From contig NZ_CP101417.1 in assembly GCF_024339125.1 (NCBI RefSeq), positions 2,863,001-2,927,000 on the forward strand: 64,000 nt of DNA, given 5' to 3'. The position numbers and the translations under genes were made by a program. This document shows positions 1 to 7,280 of the stretch, in pieces. Position 1 is the first letter of the stretch, and the number at the start of each line of letters is the position of its first letter. The DNA comes from Xanthomonas hortorum. Lineage in GTDB: Bacteria; Pseudomonadota; Gammaproteobacteria; Xanthomonadales; Xanthomonadaceae. Below the pieces are notes generated by a model. The model was not told where the DNA came from and did no database searches. It was given only the letters and a program-made list of their open reading frames with translations.

Positions 1-1
1 C

Positions 2-163
2 CTGCGTGCCAGCTACCGCTTCAATGCGCAGCTGTCGGTGTCGCTGGAGGCATCCAACCTGACCAACGAGCCGCGCATCTCCGACATGCCGGTGCCCGGC
101 AGCTTCCGTGAGTACAACACTTACGGGCGACGCTATTATTTGGGGGTGCGCTACCGGTTCTAG
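2..163 (+). CDS. TonB-dependent receptor, C-terminal end (partial)
   Basis: The reading frame is open from the window edge to a TAG stop and encodes only the last 53 residues of a protein whose start lies outside. The segment has the alternating polar/aromatic pattern of outer-membrane beta strands, contains the 'ASNLTNEP' motif usual near the end of TonB-dependent receptors, and ends in a terminal phenylalanine (VRYRF), the typical BAM-recognition C-terminus. The role would be TonB-driven uptake of an unknown ligand across the outer membrane. A GntR regulator starts 84 bp downstream, a common pairing in xanthomonad carbohydrate-utilisation loci, so a sugar or sugar-acid ligand is possible but not shown here. 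Confidence 0.85.
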   Translation: MRASYRFNAQLSVSLEASNLTNEPRISDMPVPGSFREYNTYGRRYYLGVRYRF

Positions 164-247
164 CGTCGCTTACCGGCGCGGCTTTTGCTGCGCCACCTGT
201 CCGGCACCCGCGTGCCGGGCCGATCACCTTGAGGGTTTGAGTCGCCG

Positions 248-991
248 ATGTCCGAAAACCGCCTGTACCACTCCGTTGCCGCCAAGATCCGCGCGTTGAT
301 CGACACGGGCGAGTTCCCGGTCGGCTCGCGCCTGCCGGGCGAGCGCGAGTTGGCCGAGCGCTTCGGCGTCAGCCGGGTGACCGTGCGCGAGGCCGAGATC
401 GCACTGGAGGCGCAGGGCCGCATCGTGATCAAGATCGGCTCGGGCGTGTACGTCAAGCCACGCCTGGCCTCGGACGAGGGCGCGTTGCCGGATGTCAGCG
501 CGTTCGAGCTGACCGCCGCGCGCGCGGTGATCGAGGCGGAGGCGGCCGCATTGGCGGCCAGCCACATCACCGATGCGGAACTGGACGAATTGCGCGGCAT
601 GATCCAGGCGCTGTCGGCGCCGGGGCTCAGCGATGCGGCCGCTGCCGAATACGACCGCGCATTCCACCTGGCGATCGCGCGGATCAGCGGCAACCCGGTG
701 GTGGCGCATTGCGTGCAGTTGATCTGGCGCATGCGCAACGAATTGCCGCGCGTGCGTGAGGTGTACGCGCGGGTCTGCCACGACGACGGCGCCACCCGCG
801 TGGACGAGCACACCGCCATCTTGCAGGCCCTGCAGCAACGCGACCCGGTGGCGGCGCGCACGGCCATGCGCAACCACTTCCAGCGCCTGTTCGAATCCAT
901 GCTGGAAGCGACCGAAAGCGATGCACTGGCGGAAATCCGCCGACGCACCCAGCAGGACCGTGCGCACTTCATGGCGGCCACGCGCACCTGA
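248..991 (+). CDS. GntR-family (FadR/FCD subfamily) transcriptional regulator
   Basis: This 247-residue protein has the GntR winged helix in its first ~70 residues, including 'GSRLPGERELAERFGVSRVTVREA', followed by an all-helical FCD effector-binding domain (about residues 95-225). The FCD part carries a metal/ligand-type His pattern such as 'FHLAIARISGNPV' and the late 'DEHTAILQAL' and 'AMRNHF' segments. Such proteins are ligand-responsive repressors of sugar-acid or organic-acid catabolic genes. The gene lies just after the TonB-dependent receptor end and is convergent with the molybdoenzyme operon. The ligand cannot be read from the sequence; UxuR/LgoR-like hexuronate sensing is a guess. 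The start follows a 'GAGGGTTTGAG' stretch with an acceptable ribosome site. Confidence 0.85.
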   Translation: MSENRLYHSVAAKIRALIDTGEFPVGSRLPGERELAERFGVSRVTVREAEIALEAQGRIVIKIGSGVYVKPRLASDEGALPDVSAFELTAARAVIEAEAAALAASHITDAELDELRGMIQALSAPGLSDAAAAEYDRAFHLAIARISGNPVVAHCVQLIWRMRNELPRVREVYARVCHDDGATRVDEHTAILQALQQRDPVAARTAMRNHFQRLFESMLEATESDALAEIRRRTQQDRAHFMAATRT

Positions 992-1200
992 GTGCATGTG
1001 ATGGTTTGTTGGACGCGCTGCGTCGGCCGCTAGCGGCACAGGTTTCGTGCCGCTGCCGCTCGATCCTCCGAAGACACATCTTCCAGTCAGCTAGACGCGC
1101 CGTCTGCGCTGGTTCGGCACCACGGACACGCGGCTGATCTGATTGTTGCGCCAGCGGTCGCCGCGGACGCTGCAGCGATAACACGCTGCAGGCGCGTCCG

Positions 1201-1228
1201 CCCTCAGGCAGATGGCTCCACCTGAGGG
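1201..1228. terminator. Hairpin between convergent genes (possible bidirectional terminator)
   Basis: Perfect 8-bp arms CCCTCAGG and CCTGAGGG flank a 12-nt loop in the space between the convergent gntR and molybdoenzyme genes. A second hairpin lies at 1032-1054 (AGCGGCAC/GTGCCGCT). Neither has a clear U-tract, so terminator function is inferred from position only. Confidence 0.35.
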
Positions 1229-1254
1229 GCGCACGGGCACCTGCGGTGCAGGCC

Positions 1255-3552
1255 TCAGTCCGCCATCACCTTGTCCGGCGTCATCGGCGTGCTGCGGATG
1301 CGCTTGCCGGTGGCATGGAAGATCGCATTGCAGATCGCCGCCGACACGCCGACCAGGCCGATTTCGCCCACGCCTTTTGCGCCCAGGCTGCTGACGATGC
1401 GGTCGTCCTCGTCGGCGAAGATCACATCGATGTCGTGGATGTCGGCATTGGCAGAGACGTGATACATCGCAAAATCGTGATTCATGAAACGGCCGAAACG
1501 GTGATCGGACTGGGTGTGCTCATGCAGCGCCTGGCCGATGCCCCAGACCACGCCGCCGACGATCTGGCTGCGCGCAGTGATCGGGTTGAGGATGCGCCCG
1601 GCCGCAATCGCACTGACCACGCGGGTCACCCGCACCGTGCCCAGCTCTTCATCAACGCGCACTTCCACGAACACCGCGCCCTGGGTGGCGCGGGTGTAGT
1701 TGCGTTGCTTGAGTACATTGGGCAGCAGCAGGAACTTGTCTTCGATCTGTTCCAGCTGAGCGGCACGCAACAGCGCGGTCAAGGCGATGGTGGTACCGGC
1801 ATCGGCGCGCAATGCCAGCGTGCCATCGGCGAAAACCACCTCGTCCAGCTTGGCCTTGGTAAAGCGCGAATTCGGTAACGCCTGCGCCAGCCGCAGCAGC
1901 CGCGCGCGCAGTTTCCCGCATGCGCCATCCACCGCCGAACCCACCGTGGTCACATGCGACGAGCCGCCTTCGATCGGTGCGACCGGTAGTGTGGAATCGC
2001 CGAGTTGAAAGGTGACCTGTTCCAGCGGCAAGCCCAGCGCTTCGGCGGCGATCATCGCCATCACCGTGTAGGTGCCGGTGCCGATATCGCTGGCCGCACT
2101 GCTGACCACCAGCCGCCCATCGGCATGCAGCACGGCGTGCGCGCGCGCAAACATCTGCATCGCATCCCATTGGCCGGTGGCCATGCCCCAGCCGACCCAT
2201 TCATTGCCTTCCTTGCGCGCGCGCGGTTGCAACGGGCGCTGCGCCCAACCGAAGCGATCGGCACCTTGCTGGTAGCACGCGCGCAGTGCCTTGCTGGAAA
2301 AAGGCTTTTCGTCGGCCGGATTGACCTCGGCGTAATTCTTCAGGCGCAGCGCCAGCGGATCCATGCCGAGTTCATAGGACAACTCGTCCATCGCCACTTC
2401 CAGTGCATGCACACCATGTGCGGCGCCGGGTGCACGCATGTCCATCGGGCTGAATTGGTCCAGGCTCACCAGGTTGTAGCCCAGATGCACGTTGTCACAG
2501 GCGTACAGCTGCCCGCTCCAGTTGACCACCACCTCGACGTAATCCTCGATGCGTGAGGTTTCGGCAATGGCTTCGTGCCAGATCGCACGCAAGGTACCGT
2601 CGCGGTCTGCACCGAGCTTGAGCCGCTGCAATGTCTCCGGGCGATGGCCGAAGGTGAACATCTGTTGCCGCGTCAGCACCACGCGCACCGAGCGGTCCAG
2701 CAGGATCGAGGCCATCACCGCAAGCGGCAATTGATACTGCGGGCGCAGCCCGGAGCCGAAGGCACCGCCCACATACGGGTTGCGCACAGTGACCTTGCGC
2801 TTGCTCAAACCGAACACATGCGAGACATACCAACGGCTGTTCTGCGAGCCCTGGGTCTTGTCGTAAATGGTGAAGTGGCCATCGTCCTCGCGGATCACGG
2901 TGGAGGCGAACAACTCCATCGGATTGTGGTGCTCCACGCCGCTGTAATAGTCGGCCTGGACCTGGACAGCGGCATTGACGAACGCGGTCTCCGGCTCGCC
3001 CTTGTCCTTGGGCGGCGGCGAGAAACCGGCCTTCATGGCCTTGGGTTTGTGCGCACGGTCCAGATTGGTCATCAGGTTGGTTTCGTGCGGGTCCTGCAGC
3101 AGCTCCACTTCCACCAGATGCGCCGCGTGGCGCGCCGCTTCGAAGGTGTCGGCAACTACCAACGCGATCGGCTGGCCGCTGTACAGGATCTTGTTGTCGT
3201 ACAAGGGGCGGAACGGCGAACCGGCAGGTGCGGTCATGTCCTTGTAGAACAGGTCCATGCCGCGCATGTGCGGGCGGTTTTCATGGGTGACGATTTCCAG
3301 CACGCCGGGCACTGCACGCGCGGCGGCGAGATGGAAGGCGACGATCTCGCCCTTGGCGATGCTGCTGTTGACCACCACGCCATAGGCCAGATCCGGCACC
3401 GGCCATTCGGCGGCATAGCGCGCCTGGCCGGTGACCTTGGCACGCCCGTCGATGCGGGTGACGCCGGTGCCGGTGGGGCGATAGCCGGTGCCGCTGTCGG
3501 CAACCGGTGGGGTCAGGTCGCTGTTGGATAGATCGGTGCTGCGTGCGTTCAT
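1255..3552 (-). CDS. Molybdopterin-binding subunit of xanthine dehydrogenase-family aldehyde oxidoreductase (PaoC/YagR-like)
   Basis: This 765-residue protein is the large catalytic subunit of a molybdenum-cytosine-dinucleotide enzyme of the xanthine oxidase family. The N-terminal a/b-hammerhead domain (RIDGRAKVTGQARYAAEW) is followed by the Moco domain with 'GGAFGSGLRPQYQ' and 'MRAPG', and a C-terminal 'GAKGVGEIGLVG' containing the base glutamate essential in this family. The length fits E. coli PaoC/YagR. It is the last gene of a three-gene operon, and its ATG overlaps the stop of the FAD subunit by 4 nt. The expected reaction is oxidation of aldehydes to acids, for example aromatic aldehydes derived from plants. 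The true substrate is unknown. Confidence 0.9.
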   Translation of the reverse strand: MNARSTDLSNSDLTPPVADSGTGYRPTGTGVTRIDGRAKVTGQARYAAEWPVPDLAYGVVVNSSIAKGEIVAFHLAAARAVPGVLEIVTHENRPHMRGMDLFYKDMTAPAGSPFRPLYDNKILYSGQPIALVVADTFEAARHAAHLVEVELLQDPHETNLMTNLDRAHKPKAMKAGFSPPPKDKGEPETAFVNAAVQVQADYYSGVEHHNPMELFASTVIREDDGHFTIYDKTQGSQNSRWYVSHVFGLSKRKVTVRNPYVGGAFGSGLRPQYQLPLAVMASILLDRSVRVVLTRQQMFTFGHRPETLQRLKLGADRDGTLRAIWHEAIAETSRIEDYVEVVVNWSGQLYACDNVHLGYNLVSLDQFSPMDMRAPGAAHGVHALEVAMDELSYELGMDPLALRLKNYAEVNPADEKPFSSKALRACYQQGADRFGWAQRPLQPRARKEGNEWVGWGMATGQWDAMQMFARAHAVLHADGRLVVSSAASDIGTGTYTVMAMIAAEALGLPLEQVTFQLGDSTLPVAPIEGGSSHVTTVGSAVDGACGKLRARLLRLAQALPNSRFTKAKLDEVVFADGTLALRADAGTTIALTALLRAAQLEQIEDKFLLLPNVLKQRNYTRATQGAVFVEVRVDEELGTVRVTRVVSAIAAGRILNPITARSQIVGGVVWGIGQALHEHTQSDHRFGRFMNHDFAMYHVSANADIHDIDVIFADEDDRIVSSLGAKGVGEIGLVGVSAAICNAIFHATGKRIRSTPMTPDKVMAD

Positions 3553-4613
3553 GGCGATTCCTCCAGCGCGCTGGTTCGCCCGCGGTTGTCGATGGTGCCC
3601 TCGCGGGCGACGTCCAATGCACGCACGATCGCGCGGCGGGCCAGCGGCAGTTTGAAGGCGTTTTCGCCTTGCGATTGCGCGCCTTGTAGCAACGCATCGG
3701 CCAGGCTGCCGAAACTCTCTGCCGTGGCCGGCTTGCCCACCAGCTGTGCTTCGGCCTCGGGATTGCGCCAGGGCTTGTGCGCCACGCCGCCCAGTGCAAC
3801 GCGCACCTCGCGGATGCTGCCGTCTTCTGCCAATTCCAGCGCTGCGGCCACCGAGACCAGCGCGAAGGCATACGACAGGCGCTCGCGAATTTTCAGATAA
3901 GCACTATGCGCGGCGAAGCGCTGCGCATCGGGCAGATCGATGTGCACGATCAGCTCGTCCGGCGCCAGGGTGCTGTCCAGCTCCGGGTGATCGCCCGGCA
4001 AACGATGGAACTGCGCAAAGGGAATATCGCGTTCGCCATTGGGGCCTTGCACATGCACGACCGCATCCAGCGCCGCCAAGGCTGTGCACATATCCGAGGG
4101 ATGCGTGGCGATGCAGTGCGCACTGGCGCCCAGGATGGCGTGATATTTGGTCAGCCCGCCGATGGCCGAGCATCCCGTGCCTGGCTCGCGCTTGTTGCAC
4201 GGCGTGGCATGATCGTAGAAGTACACGCAGCGCGTGCGCTGCAACAGGTTGCCGCCATTGCTGGCCATATTGCGGATCTGCGGCGAAGCACCGGCCAGAA
4301 TCGCAGCGCTCAGTAGGGGGTAGCGTGTTTCCACCTCCGGGTGATAAGCGGTGTCGGCATTGCGCGCAAGCGCGCCCAAGCGCAGTCCGCCATCGGGCTG
4401 CGTGCTGATGCTGTCCAGCGGCAGCCGGTTGATATCGACCAGGCGGCTGGGCCGCATCACTTGCAACTTCATCAGGTCGGTGAGATTGGTGCCGCCGGCG
4501 ATCAGACGCACGGGGGCTTCGGCAGGCACCGGCTGTGGGTCGCTGCCGCGCACTGCAAGTGCAGTGAGCGCCGCATCGACGTTGTCCGGGCGCGTATAGG
4601 TAAGCGGAATCAT
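3549..4613 (-). CDS. FAD-binding subunit of aldehyde oxidoreductase (PaoB/YagS-like)
   Basis: This 354-residue protein starts at the ATG that overlaps the preceding TGA (ATGA), giving 'MIPLTYTRPDNVD', a typical start for this family. The longer upstream frame only shadows the iron-sulfur subunit. Visible motifs are the FAD pyrophosphate loop 'LIAGGTNLTDLMK' and 'IRNMASNGGNLLQRTRCVYFY', followed by 'CNKREPGTGC'. The cysteine-rich insert matches the extra 4Fe-4S cluster loop of PaoB/YagS that ordinary xanthine dehydrogenase FAD subunits lack. The subunit passes electrons from the molybdenum centre through 2Fe-2S clusters to FAD and an acceptor. Confidence 0.9.
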   Translation of the reverse strand: MIPLTYTRPDNVDAALTALAVRGSDPQPVPAEAPVRLIAGGTNLTDLMKLQVMRPSRLVDINRLPLDSISTQPDGGLRLGALARNADTAYHPEVETRYPLLSAAILAGASPQIRNMASNGGNLLQRTRCVYFYDHATPCNKREPGTGCSAIGGLTKYHAILGASAHCIATHPSDMCTALAALDAVVHVQGPNGERDIPFAQFHRLPGDHPELDSTLAPDELIVHIDLPDAQRFAAHSAYLKIRERLSYAFALVSVAAALELAEDGSIREVRVALGGVAHKPWRNPEAEAQLVGKPATAESFGSLADALLQGAQSQGENAFKLPLARRAIVRALDVAREGTIDNRGRTSALEESP

Positions 4614-5188
4614 GCCGGCACCGTCCCTGGCGTCCACGGTGTGGTGGCGCTCTCGCTGCTGTCGCTGGGTTTGCCTAGCACTTCCATCACCGCATCGGTG
4701 ATCTGCGGATAGGCACCGCAGCGGCAGAGATTGCCGCTCATCAATTCGCGCACCTGATCGCGGTCGTGCGCCTTGCCTTCGTTGATCAGGCCGACAGCCG
4801 AACACAATTGCCCAGGCGTGCAATAGCCGCACTGGAAGGCATCGTTTTCGATGAATGCGCGCTGCAACGGATGCAGTTGTTCGCCATCGGCCAGGCCTTC
4901 GACCGTGGTGATGTCGGCCCCGTCCTGCATGACCGCAAGCGTGAGGCAGCTATTGATGCGGCGACCATCCACCAGCACGGTGCACGCGCCGCACTGGCCG
5001 TGGTCGCAGCCTTTTTTGGTGCCGGTGAGATCGAGCCGGTCGCGTAACAGGTCGAGCAGGCTCACCCAGGCTTCGAGCTGTAATTGGTAGGGCTGACCGT
5101 TGATGCGCAGGTTGACCGGGTAGGTCGGCGCAGCAGTGGTAGCGTTGGCCGGCGCCAGATGAGTGGCAGTGGCGGGCGTGGCATTCAT
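4610..5188 (-). CDS. 2Fe-2S subunit of aldehyde oxidoreductase (PaoA/YagT-like)
   Basis: This 192-residue protein is the first gene of the operon. It shows the plant-ferredoxin cluster motif 'CDHGQCGACTVLVDG' and the second cluster motifs 'CGYCTPGQ' and 'GNLCRCGAYPQI', so both 2Fe-2S centres should be present. E. coli PaoA carries a twin-arginine signal and works in the periplasm. The N-terminus here (MNATPATATHLAPANATTAAP) has no RR motif or hydrophobic stretch, so a cytoplasmic complex is likely unless the start is misplaced. No MocA/PaoD-type maturation factor follows within the window. Confidence 0.9.
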   Translation of the reverse strand: MNATPATATHLAPANATTAAPTYPVNLRINGQPYQLQLEAWVSLLDLLRDRLDLTGTKKGCDHGQCGACTVLVDGRRINSCLTLAVMQDGADITTVEGLADGEQLHPLQRAFIENDAFQCGYCTPGQLCSAVGLINEGKAHDRDQVRELMSGNLCRCGAYPQITDAVMEVLGKPSDSSESATTPWTPGTVPA

Positions 5189-5478
5189 GCGGACCCCGTG
5201 GCGATGGCTGAGAGGAGGACGCTTACCTTGATGCCTGCCTGGTCAAGGTGTGGTGTAGGTGGGTGATGCATCTTTCACACGTAAGCGATGTCGCAACATG
5301 CTTGCGCGTGCAGCGGGGCGCGCTTGCTGCGCATGACGTCGCTTGTGTGGATGACACGCGTGTTGGAGCGGCGCGGCACGACGCTGCATGCGCGGGCGCA
5401 CGCCATGCAGCCGCGCGTCATCGTGGTGTCACCTGCATTGGCCAGGCTAGCCGGCCCAGCGCAAGGGGAGCGCCCACT

Positions 5479-6003
5479 ATGAAAGCCAACGCCGCCCGCG
5501 CGTGGACGCAGGTGTTCACCCAGCATGGATCGGTGCTGCGTGGCTTTTTCGTGCGCCGTGGTGCCAAAGAAGAGGCGGAGGATCTGGTGCAGGAGACCTA
5601 TCTACGCCTGTTGCGTGCGCATCAGGATCAGGGTGAGGCGATCGCCAATCCCGAGGCCTATCTGTATACGGTGGCGCTGAACTTGGCGCGCGAGCAGGCC
5701 GTGCGACGTAAACAGGCGCCGCTGCGCATCGAAGAGATGGAGCAGTTCTCGCAGGTGTTGGCCGCAGGCGACGACGTGGAAGACGCCGCGCACCGGCAGC
5801 AGCGCCAGCAACGCTTGCAGGCTTTGCTGGCGACATTGCCGGAGCGCACCTGTGCGGTATTGGTGATGCAATACCGCGATGGGCTGAGCTACAAGCAGAT
5901 CGCCGAGCGCATGGGGGTGTCTGCGCATATGGTCAAGAAACACGTGGTGCGCGGGTTGTCGGCGTGCAGACGGGCAGTGGCCGACAGCGGAGAAAGCTGG
6001 TGA
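5479..6003 (+). CDS. ECF sigma factor (FecI-like)
   Basis: This is a 174-residue sigma-70 family protein of the extracytoplasmic type. The ATG at this position is preceded by an AGGGGAG ribosome site; the longer upstream frame lacks domain content. Sigma region 2 is seen in 'EEAEDLVQETYLRLLRAHQD' and region 4 in 'LSYKQIAERMGVSAHMVKKH'. It is followed with a GTGA overlap by a FecR-type anti-sigma factor and then by a TonB receptor with an N-terminal signalling domain. The expected circuit is ligand-bound receptor to FecR to FecI to transcription of the receptor and associated genes. Confidence 0.92.
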   Translation: MKANAARAWTQVFTQHGSVLRGFFVRRGAKEEAEDLVQETYLRLLRAHQDQGEAIANPEAYLYTVALNLAREQAVRRKQAPLRIEEMEQFSQVLAAGDDVEDAAHRQQRQQRLQALLATLPERTCAVLVMQYRDGLSYKQIAERMGVSAHMVKKHVVRGLSACRRAVADSGESW

Positions 6004-7085
6004 GCAAGTCTGCAGTGCCAAGCCGCAGCGCTGTCGCTGAGGCCGCGCATTGGCATGCGCTGCAACGCATGCAGGCGCTGGATGCGGGGCAACAGGCCAG
6101 CTTTCTGCAATGGCTGACGGCATCGCCGCTGCACGTGCGCGAATACATGGCCGTGCTGCGCGTGTCTGGCGAACTGGGTGATGCATTGCGCGGCATGGAG
6201 CTGGACGTGGATGCTCTACTCGACGCCGACCGGCGCAAGAGCACTGATGCAGTGGCGCGGAACGTGATCGCGCTGCCGTTGCCGCCACGATTGACGTCGC
6301 AACATGCGGACCAGTCGCGCCGCTCCGCAGCCCAACGCAGTGCGCGCGTGCGCCGCTGGAGCATGGGGCTTGCCGCAGCACTCTGCGGGGTGGCAGTGCT
6401 GACTGGCTGGGCCTGGCCGCGCACGCAAACCTACGCCACCGTGCACGGCGAGCAGCGCAGCGTGCAGTTGGCCGATCGCAGCGTGGTGCATCTGAATGCG
6501 CAAAGCAGCGTGCGCGCCACCATGACGCCGTGGAGCCGTCACCTGCAGCTGTTGCGCGGCCAGGCCAGCTTTGTGGTCGCACCGGATCGGCGCCCCTTGC
6601 AAGTGCACGCAGGCCATCTGCGGGTGGAGGATATCGGCACCACCTTCGACATTGCCTTGTATCAGCGTCAGGCACGTATCGAGGTGGCCGAGGGCCGTGT
6701 ACATGTGTGGCACGAGCAGCGCGCTGGGCGACCGATGCTCGCCAATCTGGGGGCAGGGCAGAGCGCGCGTATCGACGATGCGACTGGCCGGATCGAACTC
6801 GCCAGCGAAGAGGTGGCCACGATGCATGCCTGGCGGAAGCGGCGCATCGTGTTCCGCGACGCACCGTTGGCCACGGTGGCCGAAGACTTCAATCGGCTCA
6901 ATCGCACGCGCTTGTTGATCGACGACGCTGGCGCCGGTGCGCTGCGGCTCACCGGCAATCTGCGCGGCGACGATATCGCTTCACTGCGTGCTTTCCTCGA
7001 CGGCCAGCCGAACCTGCGCGTGGTCAGCGCGCCGGGAGTTCTGCGTGTGCGCAGCCGGCCTACGCAGGACACGCTTACGCGATAG
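6000..7085 (+). CDS. FecR-family anti-sigma factor / surface-signal transducer
   Basis: This protein is 361 residues long if it starts at the GTG overlapping the sigma-factor stop (GTGA) with a GGAGAAAG site just upstream. The N-terminal cytosolic anti-sigma segment (AAHWHALQRM…FLQWL) precedes a transmembrane helix (about residues 115-135, GLAAALCGVAVLTGWAW). The periplasmic FecR domain begins at 'YATVHGEQRSVQLADRSVVHLNAQS'. A C-terminal STN-like fold follows (FNRLNRTRLLIDDAGAGALRLTG). It holds the sigma factor inactive or activates it on a signal from the downstream receptor. Confidence 0.9.
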   Translation: MSKSAVPSRSAVAEAAHWHALQRMQALDAGQQASFLQWLTASPLHVREYMAVLRVSGELGDALRGMELDVDALLDADRRKSTDAVARNVIALPLPPRLTSQHADQSRRSAAQRSARVRRWSMGLAAALCGVAVLTGWAWPRTQTYATVHGEQRSVQLADRSVVHLNAQSSVRATMTPWSRHLQLLRGQASFVVAPDRRPLQVHAGHLRVEDIGTTFDIALYQRQARIEVAEGRVHVWHEQRAGRPMLANLGAGQSARIDDATGRIELASEEVATMHAWRKRRIVFRDAPLATVAEDFNRLNRTRLLIDDAGAGALRLTGNLRGDDIASLRAFLDGQPNLRVVSAPGVLRVRSRPTQDTLTR

Positions 7086-7280
7086 CCGTGGTGCCAAGTG
7101 ACGTATCGATGCGTGCATCGCCTGCGCGCGCTCAGCGCTCGCACCCCCGCAGGTGTCACAGAAAATTCATCAAAAAACGGTGCCCGATCGTCGCCGTCGA
7201 TCCTCGTAGTCCGGGTACAACGCAGCATCCCGCCTCGCGTGAGGTGTTGCGCATTGCTTCCTCCCCTACTGGATTCCACG

